Counted from the first letter of the stretch, positions 27,772 to 37,789 are shown. The stretch is 64,000 nt of DNA from Cyclobacteriaceae bacterium (GCA_025808415.1 CP075525.1:876001-940000); one strand, 5' to 3'. Translations and numbers: made by a program. Notes: generated by a model not told the origin, from the sequence alone.

Positions 27772-28932
27772 ATGCTTTCGTTCACCCGGTCTTCGCGCAT
27801 TATTATTACCTGCAACAAACGCCTGGCGCCCTGCCTTCAACAAGAAATAGAAGAGCTTTCGTTTTTTCCAGAGCACACCTTTCAAACAGGCGTTGAACTG
27901 CAAGGGACCCTTAATGATTGCATCAAGCTTAACCTGAACTTGCGCTGTGGTAGCCAGGTTCTCTTTTCATTAAAAGAATTCAAAGCCAGCGATGCCGACA
28001 AGATTTATGCGAACCTTGTCAATTATCCATGGGAAAACATTATTGATAGCGAGGGTTATTTTACAGTAACCAGCAACGTGAATAACCCAACCATAAACAA
28101 TGAATTGTTTGTTAATGTAAAAGTGAAAGATGCCATTGTTGACCGAATGCGTAAACAAACCGGCAAGCGTCCTGACTCAGGTCCCGATCTGGGCAAGACG
28201 GTTATCCATTTATATTGGAAGGATAATGATGCCGAAATTTTTTTAGATACCTCGGGGCAAACACTTTCCAAGCATGGCTATCGCAAAATTCCCGGAAGGG
28301 CACCTATGCTCGAGGCACTCGCTACCGCAACGGTAATGGCCACCCAATGGGATAAGCGAAGCCCATTTATTAACCCCATGTGCGGTTCGGGTACGGTAGC
28401 CATTGAAGCTGCTTTATTGGCCACCAACCGCAGGCCAGGCCTGTTCCGGAAAAATTATTCTTTCATGCATGTGTTGGGTTATGAGGATACAGTTTATGAA
28501 AATGAATTAAAAAAGATATTGAATAAAGTTAAGGAAGTACCCGGCCTGGTTATTTATGCTACCGACAACCGCGAGGACGCTATAAATATTTCCCGTACAA
28601 ATGCACGGATGGCCGGGGTGGAGGAGCTTATTACTTTTTCGGTTTGTGATTTTGAGAAAACACCAATACCCGATGGAAACGGTGTAGTATTCTTAAATCC
28701 TGAATATGGTGAGCGCATGGGCGAATTGGCTGAATTGGAACTGACCTACAAGCGCATTGGTGACTTTATGAAAAAGAATTGTCAGGGCTATAGAGGGTAT
28801 ATTTTTACCGGCAACCTTGACCTTGCCAAGAAAATCGGATTAAAGGCAAAAAGAAGAATTGAATTTTACAGTGCCAAGCTGGATTGCCGGTTGCTGGAAT
28901 ATGAATTGTATGCAGGGAGCAAGAGTAGATAG
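27772..28932 (+). CDS. THUMP-domain class I RNA methyltransferase
   Basis: 386 residues. A THUMP RNA-binding region lies at about 45-155 (LNLRCGSQVLFSLKEFKA, YFTVTSNVNNPTINN). The SAM domain has motif I INPMCGSGTVAIEAALLA (about 199-216), ATDNREDAI and a motif IV of LNPEYGERMGE, where many relatives have NPPY. It resembles RlmL/RlmK-N or YpsC, which make m2G in 23S rRNA, but the exact nucleotide is unknown. A 7-bp-period repeat begins at its stop codon. Confidence 0.9.
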   Translation: MLSFTRSSRIIITCNKRLAPCLQQEIEELSFFPEHTFQTGVELQGTLNDCIKLNLNLRCGSQVLFSLKEFKASDADKIYANLVNYPWENIIDSEGYFTVTSNVNNPTINNELFVNVKVKDAIVDRMRKQTGKRPDSGPDLGKTVIHLYWKDNDAEIFLDTSGQTLSKHGYRKIPGRAPMLEALATATVMATQWDKRSPFINPMCGSGTVAIEAALLATNRRPGLFRKNYSFMHVLGYEDTVYENELKKILNKVKEVPGLVIYATDNREDAINISRTNARMAGVEELITFSVCDFEKTPIPDGNGVVFLNPEYGERMGELAELELTYKRIGDFMKKNCQGYRGYIFTGNLDLAKKIGLKAKRRIEFYSAKLDCRLLEYELYAGSKSR

Positions 28933-28959
28933 TTGTTAGTTATTCGTTATTTGTAATGG
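28925..28959. repeat. Short 7-bp-period element bridging two genes
   Basis: Five heptads GTAGATA, GTTGTTA, GTTATTC, GTTATTT and GTAATGG run from the end of the methyltransferase gene into the start codon of the next one, replacing any visible ribosome binding site. It resembles the element before uvrB at 42089. The shortness makes chance harder to exclude than for the longer arrays. Confidence 0.55.
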
Positions 28960-29399
28960 GTATGGTGCGTATACAAATTGATTTGCCTAAAAAGTTTGTT
29001 TTTGCTGTTGAACTTCCCGTCCGGGTTTCAGATTTGAATTACGGAAATCATGTAGGTAATGATTCCATCCTTACCCTGATGCAGGAGGCTCGTGCATTAT
29101 TTTATCGCTCACTCGGATTTGAAAGTGAGGTAAAGATTGAGGGTTCAATAGGCCAGGTTGTTGCCGATGCTGCCATCGTTTACAAAACCGAATCATTTTT
29201 TGGCGATACCTTGATTATTGAAATAGCCGTTCGGGAATTTCATAAGTATGGCTTTGACATGCTTTACCGGATTTCCAATAAAGTTACCGGCAAGGAAGTG
29301 GCCCTCGGCAAGACCGGTATTGTTTGTTTTGATTATGCAAAAAGGAAAATGGCCACCATTCCTGCTTCACTTCAAAGCGCTTTAGACACGTTTCAATAA
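28956..29399 (+). CDS. Thioesterase-like hotdog protein
   Basis: 147 residues. The 4HBT-type hotdog fold is shown by the sequence VRVSDLNYGNHVGNDSILTLMQEARALFYR, with Asp and the N-H pair of the YbgC-like active site, and VKIEGSIGQVVADAAIVYKTESFFGDTLIIEI. Expected to cleave acyl-CoA thioesters in the cytoplasm. The start may be this ATG or the next (two codons on). No dedicated RBS is visible because the upstream bases belong to a 7-bp repeat. Confidence 0.85.
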   Translation: MGMVRIQIDLPKKFVFAVELPVRVSDLNYGNHVGNDSILTLMQEARALFYRSLGFESEVKIEGSIGQVVADAAIVYKTESFFGDTLIIEIAVREFHKYGFDMLYRISNKVTGKEVALGKTGIVCFDYAKRKMATIPASLQSALDTFQ

Positions 29400-29401
29400 A
29401 A

Positions 29402-29437
29402 AACAACGATACTTTTAGGTAAAAGTGGTTTGTTGTT
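29402..29437. terminator. Bidirectional terminator between convergent genes
   Basis: ACTTTT AGGT AAAAGT (29411-29426) forms a perfect inner stem, extended by outer AACAAC/GTTGTT arms. It lies exactly between the convergent thioesterase and RsmB-like stops, so it can serve both strands. Confidence 0.55.
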
Positions 29438-29443
29438 GAAAGC

Positions 29444-30628
29444 TTATTGTGTTCGTCTTATCCGTGCCATATAAAATCCATCGGTTAAGCCGGAAGGCTT
29501 AATTATTTTTTCTTCTTCCAAAGCAAATTGTTTTTGGTTCTTTTCTAAAAAGCCCTGCACTTGTTTTTCGTTCTCGGAGAGAAGTACGCTACAGGTTGAA
29601 TAGACCAATACGCCACCCGGCTTAAGCATTAAAGAATAGTTTTGAAGAATGTCCTTTTGGGTGTTGATGATTTTGGTGATGTATTCCGGCTTCAGTTTCC
29701 ACCGGGCATCCGGGTTTCGTTTCAGTACACCTAATCCGGAACAGGGTACATCCAACAATAGGCGATCAGCAGTTTGATGAAAGCGCTTTATACTTTTCGC
29801 TGTTTCAATCGTTCGGATATCAAAGTTATGAACACCGGCCCTGCGGGCGCGTTTTTTAAATTCTTCCAGTTTCCACCCGGCCACATCCATAGTTATAAGC
29901 CTGCCTTTGTTTTGCATATGTGCGGCAAGTTGTAACGACTTTCCACCGGTGCCGGCACAGGCATCAATTACACGCATGCCGGGCTCAACGTTCAGAAAAG
30001 ACACAATCTGTTGCGAACCAAAATCCTGTACCTCAAAAAGGCCTTCTTGAAAAGCATTGGCCTGAAAAATATTTTTTCGTTCGCGAAGCATGAGCCCTTC
30101 CGGAAATCCAGGAATCAGTTCTGTTTCGATTCCCTCTTCATTCAATTTTACCATTAAATCGGTTACAGAGATTTTAAGGGTGTTAACCCGGATGGAAATT
30201 GGTGGTATGCGGTTTAATTCAGGTAGCAGTTCATCCCAGGTGCTGCCCAACTCAGTTTCACCCAGTACGTCCAACCAGTCGGGTACCGATTCCCGGATTT
30301 TTCGTTCGGTTTTCACAGCTTCAAATCGCTGGTGGATTTCTTTGGCGTGTAGCGATCCGAATTCTTTCCAGGCGCTTAATTCGTAATGATGAAGAATGGC
30401 CCATGTGCCTAGTATTTTCCATAAGCCATCGCTTTGGCTGATGGTTGTAAGCAAGCGATAATAGCGGACAATATCGTAGCTGGTTTCAGCGATAAGAGCA
30501 CGGTCTTTTTCGGTGGGTTTTGAGGTTTTAAAAACCTTTTCCAGGGCTTTGTCAGCATACTTGTTATGCACAAATACTTCTTTTAATACCTGAACGATTG
30601 CTTCTGCCTGTGACCGGGTTAATTTCAT
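29444..30628 (-). CDS. RsmB/NOP-family RNA m5C methyltransferase
   Basis: 394 residues. The N-terminal ~130 residues are helical, as in the NusB-like part of RsmB proteins. The SAM domain shows motif I DACAGTGGKSLQLAAHM, motif IV LLLDVPCSGLGVLKRNPD with Cys in PCSG, and motif VI VYSTCSVLLSENEKQV with the catalytic TCS Cys. It transfers methyl to cytosine C5 in RNA, as RsmB does at 16S C967; the site is not provable here. The start is at ATG 30628. It diverges from the CHAT gene with 72 bp between. Confidence 0.92.
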   Translation of the reverse strand: MKLTRSQAEAIVQVLKEVFVHNKYADKALEKVFKTSKPTEKDRALIAETSYDIVRYYRLLTTISQSDGLWKILGTWAILHHYELSAWKEFGSLHAKEIHQRFEAVKTERKIRESVPDWLDVLGETELGSTWDELLPELNRIPPISIRVNTLKISVTDLMVKLNEEGIETELIPGFPEGLMLRERKNIFQANAFQEGLFEVQDFGSQQIVSFLNVEPGMRVIDACAGTGGKSLQLAAHMQNKGRLITMDVAGWKLEEFKKRARRAGVHNFDIRTIETAKSIKRFHQTADRLLLDVPCSGLGVLKRNPDARWKLKPEYITKIINTQKDILQNYSLMLKPGGVLVYSTCSVLLSENEKQVQGFLEKNQKQFALEEEKIIKPSGLTDGFYMARIRRTQ

Positions 30629-30700
30629 GAACTTATCGTGGAATAATTTCGTAAACGAAGTAATTTAGAGGTTATAAAACAACTCTCCATTTTTACAACC

Positions 30701-33493
30701 ATGCGTATCGCAATTTTAACTGCACTTATATTCTTTTCGGCAGCCTCAAATGCCCAGGATTGGTTAACAAAAGCATTGGGCGATGCGGGTGCCGAATCGA
30801 AAGCCAAACTAGATTCAGTTGACTTTCAGTTTGCCATTTCAGTGAATGAAAACTCCGGGTTTCTTGACGTAGAGCAGAAAGGTGAAGGATGGTCGCGTGG
30901 ATTTTATTCCCTAAAGGACGAAACAACTAAAACAAAAATCGATCAGGCGCGTGATATTCTTGAGCGCGCCATCTCGTATTATGCAGGTTTGCGTATGTTT
31001 TCGCTGGCTGAGGCAGAATTTGAGAACGCAAAAACTTTTATGGAGACTAACAACCTTACCGGTGAAGTGATTTACCTGCGTTGTATTTCTACTATGGCGT
31101 TGGTGTATCTCGCACAGTCAAAATTTCAACAAGCTGAGGAGTTTATTGAATGGTCAGTTGGCTCGGCCGAAAATATAAAGGGCATTAACAGTGCCGGGTA
31201 TATTGCCAACCTGAACAGTCGGGCAAAATTACAACAGCAGCTTGGCCGGTATAATGATGCGGAAAAGACTTTTAATACGGCCATGGAGCTTGGCAAAAAA
31301 AGGTTTGGTGATCAAAGTCTTCAGTATGCCATTTTAATGAACAACAAAGCCGTATTGTTGCAAACTATGGGTCGGTTTGATGAGGCAATTCAAGTAATGA
31401 CCGAAGCCAGCAGGATAGCTGAAGTAGCTTTAAAAAAAGCGCTTCAGGGCAAGAAGTCGTTTGCCAACCGGCAGTTCCTCTCGAACCTTGCAAACGTTTA
31501 TCAGGCAGCCGGAAAATATGATGATGCGGAAAAAGTTTACCTGAACATAAAATCCATCTTTGAAAACCGGGGGCAAAATAAAAATCCTGAATATGCCAAC
31601 CTGCTCAACCAATTGGGTATCCTGTATATCCAGATGGGCAAAACCGACAAAGTAGAAGCTATGTTGAAAACCTCAGCGGATGTTTACAAGAAAAAATTCA
31701 CGGAGGCCCATCCATCCTTCGCCAAAGTAACGGCCGATCTGGGCAATTTCTATCGCATGCAAGGGCGCAATGCAGAAGCCGAAACGTTGCTTAACAAGGC
31801 ATTAAGCGTACGCGAAAGCACATTGGGCATAAGCCATCCTGATTATGCCCGCTCGCAGGAGGACATGGCAATACTTTATTGGAAAACCGGACGGTTGGAT
31901 AAAGCCTATATGATGTATCGTGAGGTGATGGATAAAACCATCGACTTCATTAATCAATACTTTCCGCCCATGAGTGAAGCGGAGAAAACAAAGTATTGGG
32001 ATATCACCTCACCACGCTTTCAGCGTTTCTTCAATTTTGCTATTGAAGCACATATTGAGCAAGCGCAAGTGGTTCAGGATTTTTATGATTACCACATTGC
32101 CACCAAAGCCATTTTGCTGAACTCTACAAACAAAGTGAAGGAGGCTATCCTGAAAGGCAATGACGAAAAACTGAAACAAGATTATTTACACTGGCTTGAT
32201 CAGAAGGAACAACTAGCTCGCTTGTATGCCTATTCAAAAGAAGAGTTGAAAGAACAAAAGATTGACCTGGCCGATATGGAACGCAAAGCCAACGCGATGG
32301 AACGTTCCTTGTCCGAGCGGTCAACGGATTTCTCGGCTGGGTATTCATCGCAAAAGATCAGCTACAAGCAAGTTCTTGGATTATTAACCGATACAGAAGC
32401 AGTTGTTGATATTGTACGTGTGCGTGGGTTCAAGCAGGATTTTACTGATGACGTTCGCTATGTAGCCCTGGTACTGAAAAAGGGTTTGGACATGCCTCGC
32501 ATAGTGGTGCTTGAAAACGGTAATCATTTGGAAACACGCTACGCAAAATTCTATCGCAACGCCATTCATGAAAAAATAGCGGATGGATACTCTTACGATC
32601 AGTATTGGAGCAGAATTGAACCGGAACTGGGTAACCGGAAAATGATTTATATATCGCCCGATGGTGTGTACAATCAGCTTAACATGAATACGTTGAAAAA
32701 ACCTGATGGTGATTTTGTGTTGAATCGTTACGACCTTGTGATTATTGGTAATTCAAAAGATTTAATTGCACTGAAAGCAAAAAAACCGGGCGCCCCAAGG
32801 AAGAGTGCTTTCCTTCTGGGTTTTCCTGATTATGCTACCAGTGAAATTTCATCTTTGCCGGGCACTAAAACCGAAGTGGATGGCGTGGCCAAATTGCTAA
32901 AAGCATCAGGCTACCAGATTAGCCAGTTCATGGAAAAGCAGGCTACTGAAGCCAATGTAAAAGCGATTAAAGGTCCTGCACTGGTACACATTGCCACACA
33001 TGGTTATTTTTTGAAAGATGTTGAAGGTACTGGGGGCTCCGTGTTTGGGGTGAATGCAGAAAATGCCACCAATAATCCGCTGCTGCGTTCCGGATTGATT
33101 CTGGCAGGAGCCGGCAAGTCTATTAGCGGAGGTGGCACCGATATCTCCAGCAACGATAATGGTGTGCTTACCGCTTATGAAGCCATGAACCTGAACCTGG
33201 AGGGTACTGACCTGGTTGTGCTCAGCGCTTGTGAAACAGGGCTTGGTGATGTTAAATCGGGTGAGGGGGTTTATGGTTTGCAGCGGGCCTTTTTAGTGGC
33301 CGGTGCCGATGCCATGATTATGAGCTTATGGAAAGTGGATGATGCAGCCACGCAACAACTGATGACAAACTTTTATACCAACTGGCTCAAGTTGGGCAAT
33401 AAGCAACGTGCTTTTAAACAAGCTCAACTCCAACTTATGACTAAATACAAAGACCCTTACTATTGGGGTGCGTTTGTGATGATGGGAATGTGA
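30701..33493 (+). CDS. TPR-CHAT caspase-like protease with signal peptide
   Basis: 930 residues. A signal peptide (to ASNAQ, about 1-19) precedes Kinesin-light-chain-like TPRs at about 90-400 (RYNDAEKTFNTAMELGKK, DDAEKVYLNIKSIFENRG, AEAETLLNKALSVRESTLG), a helical linker, and a CHAT domain at about 640-930. The CHAT catalytic His is in HIATHGYFL and Cys in VVLSACETGLG, both intact. CHAT domains are caspase-fold cysteine proteases; in known cases they are cytosolic and activated by partners. Here the signal peptide points outside the cytoplasm. No adjacent substrate gene is evident. Confidence 0.9.
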   Translation: MRIAILTALIFFSAASNAQDWLTKALGDAGAESKAKLDSVDFQFAISVNENSGFLDVEQKGEGWSRGFYSLKDETTKTKIDQARDILERAISYYAGLRMFSLAEAEFENAKTFMETNNLTGEVIYLRCISTMALVYLAQSKFQQAEEFIEWSVGSAENIKGINSAGYIANLNSRAKLQQQLGRYNDAEKTFNTAMELGKKRFGDQSLQYAILMNNKAVLLQTMGRFDEAIQVMTEASRIAEVALKKALQGKKSFANRQFLSNLANVYQAAGKYDDAEKVYLNIKSIFENRGQNKNPEYANLLNQLGILYIQMGKTDKVEAMLKTSADVYKKKFTEAHPSFAKVTADLGNFYRMQGRNAEAETLLNKALSVRESTLGISHPDYARSQEDMAILYWKTGRLDKAYMMYREVMDKTIDFINQYFPPMSEAEKTKYWDITSPRFQRFFNFAIEAHIEQAQVVQDFYDYHIATKAILLNSTNKVKEAILKGNDEKLKQDYLHWLDQKEQLARLYAYSKEELKEQKIDLADMERKANAMERSLSERSTDFSAGYSSQKISYKQVLGLLTDTEAVVDIVRVRGFKQDFTDDVRYVALVLKKGLDMPRIVVLENGNHLETRYAKFYRNAIHEKIADGYSYDQYWSRIEPELGNRKMIYISPDGVYNQLNMNTLKKPDGDFVLNRYDLVIIGNSKDLIALKAKKPGAPRKSAFLLGFPDYATSEISSLPGTKTEVDGVAKLLKASGYQISQFMEKQATEANVKAIKGPALVHIATHGYFLKDVEGTGGSVFGVNAENATNNPLLRSGLILAGAGKSISGGGTDISSNDNGVLTAYEAMNLNLEGTDLVVLSACETGLGDVKSGEGVYGLQRAFLVAGADAMIMSLWKVDDAATQQLMTNFYTNWLKLGNKQRAFKQAQLQLMTKYKDPYYWGAFVMMGM

Positions 33494-33501
33494 AATAGTT
33501 A

Positions 33502-33570
33502 GAGCTTTGAGTTTCGAGCTTCCGGTTTGAAATAATCCTTTGACTCGTAACTCGCAACTCAAAGCTCGTG
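33502..33570. repeat. 7-bp-period element with two inverted arms
   Basis: The first arm reads GAGCTTT, GAGTTTC, GAGCTTC, CGGTTTG. The second, read on the minus strand, is GAGCTTT, GAGTTGC, GAGTTAC, GAGTCAA. The arms share the perfect 11-bp inverted repeat 33503-33513 / 33556-33566. It lies after the CHAT gene stop and before the convergent methyltransferase, so it may also act as a terminator. Confidence 0.75.
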
Positions 33571-33620
33571 CCTTTAAGAATTCCTGATACAAAAAAGGCA
33601 AAAAACAAGAAACATGTATT

Positions 33621-34364
33621 TCATGATGCGTGGATTTTTCCCATCCTTAAAAATAGGGGAAAAGTTACTGGTTTGTTACTCCCCCAATGAGGAGCAATTT
33701 CATGCAGGATTTCCGAAACAGGGTTGAAGCCATTTTCTTTAATAAATTTTTGTGTTGCCGACCACGAAGTTAGATAGCCTGCAAATTGTTCTGCTGTCCA
33801 TTCTACCCGAATAAAAAACTTTGGTGTGATAATTTCTTCAAAGGGAAAGGAAAGGCTTCTGTATTCGTCCTCTACCAGTTTACGCGCCTCATCCCAATAC
33901 GCCCCTACCGTTTGGTTGTAGAATTTCTGGAAATATTGATCGATAACCGGATTAATGGTACAGTTGGCGTAACCCCAAACGGCCAGCCAGGCATTGGCTT
34001 TAGCGATGCGTTTCACTTCTTTATAGAACCCGGTTGTGTTTATCCAATGAAGAGCCTGTGCCACGGTGATCAGGTCAACGCTCTTGTCGGGGAGCGTTGT
34101 TTTCTCAGCCGGCTGCAGGGAGTATAGAATGTTATTATTCTGTTCGGCCTGATCCAATTGTTGCTGGCTGATATCTGTAGCATAAACCTTATCAAACTGT
34201 GTAGACAGTACCCGCGCAACTTGTCCGTTGCCGGTAGCACAATCCCAGGCGGAATCAAAGGATTTCAAATGGCCGAAAATGAATCGGTAGAGTTCATCGG
34301 GATAGGTAGGCCTGAATTTAGCATAGAGCTGGGCGTGTCCCGAGAAATAATCTTTTTCGGCCAT
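33621..34364 (-). CDS. Class I SAM-dependent methyltransferase
   Basis: About 247 residues from the ATG at 34364; a GTG one codon earlier is less likely. Motif I is AWDCATGNGQVARVL (about 39-53), followed by VYATDISQQQL and the post-motif SVDLITVAQALHWI. It resembles the Bacteroidota methyltransferase type 11 group that acts on small molecules such as trans-aconitate-like acids; the substrate is unknown. The start codon overlaps the stop of the arginase-family gene by 4 nt, so both are coupled. Confidence 0.87.
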   Translation of the reverse strand: MAEKDYFSGHAQLYAKFRPTYPDELYRFIFGHLKSFDSAWDCATGNGQVARVLSTQFDKVYATDISQQQLDQAEQNNNILYSLQPAEKTTLPDKSVDLITVAQALHWINTTGFYKEVKRIAKANAWLAVWGYANCTINPVIDQYFQKFYNQTVGAYWDEARKLVEDEYRSLSFPFEEIITPKFFIRVEWTAEQFAGYLTSWSATQKFIKENGFNPVSEILHEIAPHWGSNKPVTFPLFLRMGKIHAS

Positions 34365-35152
34365 CACGAAATAAGTTTAGCCAATAATTCTTTAAGGAAT
34401 TTTGCGGCTACCATGGCAGTCATGTTATTGACATCACGCGTTGGGTTGAGCTCAACAATATCGGCCCCAACAATGTCAGCCTTTAGATGATTAAGTAAAT
34501 TGATTAGTTGTCGTGTGGTGAAGCCTCCCGGTTCGTAATGCGATACACCCGGAACAAAGGATGGATCAAGTGCATCCAGGTCAAGTGATATGTAGAGTGG
34601 GCCATCAAACGAAAAGCGCATGCTATCGCTCCAGTCTTTCATCTCCACTTGTTCAACATTAAACTTTTTGGCTTGTTCTCGCTGATGCGGATTTAATGTG
34701 CGAATACCCACTTGTACCAACCGTTTTGCCAATCCGCTTTCCATAATGCGCGCAAACGGGCTGGCATGCGAATAGGCATTTCCTTCGAAGTCATCGTACA
34801 AATCTGCGTGAGCATCGATGTGCAGGATGTTCAGATTTTTATGTTGGCTTGTAACTGCTTTAACAATGGGGTATGTGATGGAGTGATCACCACCAAGGCA
34901 CAAAATTTTATGTTTTGCTTCAAGTTGTGTTTTTACGGCCAGTTCAATTTCAGCAATGGCAGCGGGCATTGGTGATAGCATCAGGTCACCGGCATCTTTC
35001 CATCGTTTATCCTGACTCAGATCAATCCCATCTTCTGTGCAATAGTTGGTAGAAGGTGAGTGAAAGGCTTTACGAATAGCCTCCGGTGCAGTTTTGGCGC
35101 CTTCGAGGAAGGATGAATTTTCGTCTAATGGAATGCCTAAGACTGTCACCAT
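34364..35152 (-). CDS. Arginase/agmatinase/formiminoglutamase family hydrolase
   Basis: 262 residues. The binuclear manganese ligands are complete: GGDHSITYPI (His), HIDAHADLYDDF (Asp-x-His-x-Asp) and SLDLDALDPSFVPGV (Asp-x-Asp). The EPGGF motif points to arginase-, agmatinase- or guanidinobutyrase-type ureohydrolases. It releases urea from a guanidino compound, but the substrate cannot be fixed by sequence. The methyltransferase gene follows with a 4-nt overlap. The 169-bp gap before it carries a CCTCACA/TGTGAGG inverted repeat (35253-35280). Confidence 0.9.
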   Translation of the reverse strand: MVTVLGIPLDENSSFLEGAKTAPEAIRKAFHSPSTNYCTEDGIDLSQDKRWKDAGDLMLSPMPAAIAEIELAVKTQLEAKHKILCLGGDHSITYPIVKAVTSQHKNLNILHIDAHADLYDDFEGNAYSHASPFARIMESGLAKRLVQVGIRTLNPHQREQAKKFNVEQVEMKDWSDSMRFSFDGPLYISLDLDALDPSFVPGVSHYEPGGFTTRQLINLLNHLKADIVGADIVELNPTRDVNNMTAMVAAKFLKELLAKLIS

Positions 35153-35321
35153 TTCAATTGACTTAAAAGTTGTATAAAGATAAACAATGTTAAGCCCGCC
35201 TTACGAACATCTTGGGAATTGCTAGGTCATGCATTCGTTCAATCAGTGCGGTTCCTCACAATGAGGCGAAAGTGTGAGGTAATGCTAAAGCTTTTCGGCT
35301 CCTTATTAAGGATACGAACTT

Positions 35322-37085
35322 TTAATCTCTTACCTGAATCCCAAGCTCTTTAAGTTGCTCTTCTGAAATCGTGGATGGCGTATCAATCATCATATCACGA
35401 CCAGCATTGTTTTTGGGGAACGCAATATAATCGCGAATAGAATCTGAGCCGCCAAACAACGCACATAACCTGTCGAAACCAAAGGCAATACCCCCATGAG
35501 GAGGCGCACCATATTCAAATGCTTCCATCAAAAAGCCGAATTGTTTTTTCGCTTCTTCTTCGGTAAAGCCTAAATGGTTGAACATCATTTGCTGCGTAGC
35601 CCGATCGTGAATACGAATCGATCCACCACCAATTTCACTTCCGTTCAACACCATATCGTAAGCGTTGGCGCGCACCTTACCGGGATCGGTTTCCAGTAGC
35701 GGAATATCTTCAGGCTTTGGTGACGTAAACGGATGGTGCATGGCGTGGTAGCGTGTGGTTTCTTCATTCCATTCCAGTAATGGAAAATCAAGAACCCACA
35801 ATGCAGCAAACTTATTTTTATCGCGGAGGCCTAACTTTTCTCCCATCAGCAAACGAAGTTCATTCAGTTGCTTTCGTGTGGAATCCGTTTCGCCAGCCAT
35901 GATGAGCAGTAAATCTCCGGGCTGGGCATTAAATGCTTCACCCCATTTCTTTAAATCATCTGTCGTGTAAAATTTATCTACCGATGATTTGAAGGTACCA
36001 TCGGCTTTGCATTGAACGTAAACCAAGCCTTTGGCGCCAATCTGCGGACGTTTAACAAACTCCGTTAATTCATCCAATTGTTTGCGGGTGTATTCCGCGC
36101 AGCCTTTGGCACAAATGCCAACAACTAATTCTGCATTATCGAAAACCTGAAAGTTTTTTCCTGAAGTAAGATCAGCACCCCCCAGCTCTTTAAGGTTAAC
36201 AAACTTCATGTCAAAGCGAATATCAGGCTTATCAGAGCCGTAGTATTTCATGGCATCATCATAGCGCATGCGTGGAACTTCCGGCAGTTCAATTCCTTTA
36301 ACCGATTTAAACAAGTGACGCACCAATCCTTCAAACGTGTTTAAAATATCTTCCTGCGTAATAAACGCCATCTCACAGTCTATTTGTGTAAACTCAGGCT
36401 GGCGATCGGCACGCAAGTCTTCATCGCGAAAGCATTTTACAATTTGGTAGTATCGGTCGAAGCCGGATACCATTAAAAGTTGCTTGAAGGTTTGTGGCGA
36501 TTGGGGCAAGGCATAAAACTCGCCATGATGAACCCGTGAAGGCACTACAAAGTCACGTGCTCCTTCGGGGGTTGACTTGATCAGTACAGGGGTTTCTACT
36601 TCAGTAAAATTCAGACTGTCCAGATAAATGCGGGTTTGTTGCGCCATTTTATGACGGAGCAATAAACTTTCCCGTACGGGCGTTCTGCGCAAATCGAGGT
36701 AACGATATTTCATCCTCAACTCATCGCCACCATCGGTTTCATCTTCAATGGTGAAGGGCGGTGTTTTGGCAGCATTCAAAACAATCAGCTCAGTAACTTT
36801 TATTTCAATTTCCCCGGTGGACATCTTATCGTTTTTGGACATCCTTTCCTTCACCACACCGGTAGCTTTTATAACAAATTCACGGCCCAGGTTTTTAGCG
36901 GCAGCCATCAACGTAGCATCAGTTGATCCTTCTTCCAGTATCAGCTGAGTAATCCCATACCGGTCGCGTAGGTCAATCCACAACAAGCTGCCCTTGTCGC
37001 GCAGGCGTTGTACCCATCCGGTTAGTGTAACGGTTTGATTAACGTGCGAAAGGCGGAGTTCACCGCAGGTATGTGTCCGTAGCAT
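35322..37085 (-). CDS. aspS: Aspartyl-tRNA synthetase
   Basis: 587 residues, bacterial class II type. The N-terminal anticodon OB domain ([24 protein letters not shown]), the catalytic motifs [28 protein letters not shown], a GAD insertion in the middle, and motif 3 [12 protein letters not shown] are all present. It charges tRNA-Asp in the cytoplasm. With gatC in the window, the genome also amidates aminoacyl-tRNAs, so AspRS may be non-discriminating, but this is inference. Starts at ATG. Confidence 0.97.
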   Translation of the reverse strand: MLRTHTCGELRLSHVNQTVTLTGWVQRLRDKGSLLWIDLRDRYGITQLILEEGSTDATLMAAAKNLGREFVIKATGVVKERMSKNDKMSTGEIEIKVTELIVLNAAKTPPFTIEDETDGGDELRMKYRYLDLRRTPVRESLLLRHKMAQQTRIYLDSLNFTEVETPVLIKSTPEGARDFVVPSRVHHGEFYALPQSPQTFKQLLMVSGFDRYYQIVKCFRDEDLRADRQPEFTQIDCEMAFITQEDILNTFEGLVRHLFKSVKGIELPEVPRMRYDDAMKYYGSDKPDIRFDMKFVNLKELGGADLTSGKNFQVFDNAELVVGICAKGCAEYTRKQLDELTEFVKRPQIGAKGLVYVQCKADGTFKSSVDKFYTTDDLKKWGEAFNAQPGDLLLIMAGETDSTRKQLNELRLLMGEKLGLRDKNKFAALWVLDFPLLEWNEETTRYHAMHHPFTSPKPEDIPLLETDPGKVRANAYDMVLNGSEIGGGSIRIHDRATQQMMFNHLGFTEEEAKKQFGFLMEAFEYGAPPHGGIAFGFDRLCALFGGSDSIRDYIAFPKNNAGRDMMIDTPSTISEEQLKELGIQVRD

Positions 37086-37173
37086 GCGTGTTTTTACTTA
37101 ATATTGCGCAATAATTGTCGGTTAAGACGTTTGTAGTTCAGTTTGCCAGTCGTAAGCTTTCTAATACGAGAGC

Positions 37174-37202
37174 TTTGGGGGGCGAATTTAGCAATACTTT
37201 TT
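37174..37202 (+). promoter_or_regulatory. Candidate Bacteroidota-type promoter
   Basis: TTTG (37174-37177), a 17-bp spacer and TACTTTTT (37195-37202) resemble the -33/-7 consensus, 30 nt ahead of the ATG at 37233. The last base of the -7 box is T rather than G. Confidence 0.4.
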
Positions 37203-37232
37203 ATCAGGGCATGAAAGACTAAAAATATAAGT

Positions 37233-37784
37233 ATGCGATTGGTTTTAATGGTTTTGGCGTTTATCGGGTCAGGTTCTTTCGAGGCATCGGTAAAGCTGGT
37301 ACGCACAAAAATATCAACTGATATGACGGTATTATTGCCCCGTACTTTCCGGCCCATGGACGACCTGGATTTCGGTCAACGCTATCCCTCGGTACGAAAG
37401 CCTATTGCTGCTTACACCAACGAAGACCGCCTGGTGGATTTCAGTGTGAATATATCGGCCACGCAATGGCCAGACCAAAATGTTGAACTGGCGCAAAAGT
37501 TTTTTAAAGCAGGCCTTGCCAATTTGTTTGATAATGTTGAGTTTATTTCTGAAGGCATTCATGAAGTGCATGGAAAACAGTTCATATACTTTGAGTTTGA
37601 ATCACGCGTAAAGGGAAACCCGCGCGAATTATCACAACGCGATCCTGTTTTAAATTATACTTACATTCAATATCGGATAGAACCCGGCCGTACATTGGTG
37701 TTTTCTTTTAATTGTCCGCGCAGATTGCGATTGGAGTGGCAAGATACAGCCAGGAAAATAATGACCAGTGTAAAAATGAAATAG
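37233..37784 (+). CDS. Hypothetical protein
   Basis: 183 residues. A weak hydrophobic N-terminus (MRLVLMVLAFIGSGSF, likely a signal peptide) precedes a mixed alpha/beta domain with VLLPRTFRPM, FGQRYPSVRKPIAAYTNED, and a strand-rich end (FIYFEFESRVKG, YTYIQYRIEPGRTLVFSFNCPR). The layout is like small lipid- or ligand-carrying exported proteins, but I do not recognise it. It lies 5 bp before tadA and probably shares its transcript. Confidence 0.7.
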   Translation: MRLVLMVLAFIGSGSFEASVKLVRTKISTDMTVLLPRTFRPMDDLDFGQRYPSVRKPIAAYTNEDRLVDFSVNISATQWPDQNVELAQKFFKAGLANLFDNVEFISEGIHEVHGKQFIYFEFESRVKGNPRELSQRDPVLNYTYIQYRIEPGRTLVFSFNCPRRLRLEWQDTARKIMTSVKMK

Positions 37785-37789
37785 TTCTG

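Noticed and set aside
35253..35280. CCTCACA/TGTGAGG inverted repeat as terminator of aspS
   Set aside because: No T-run follows on either strand and the loop is long (about 12 nt); it could be an operator, but there is too little to call it.
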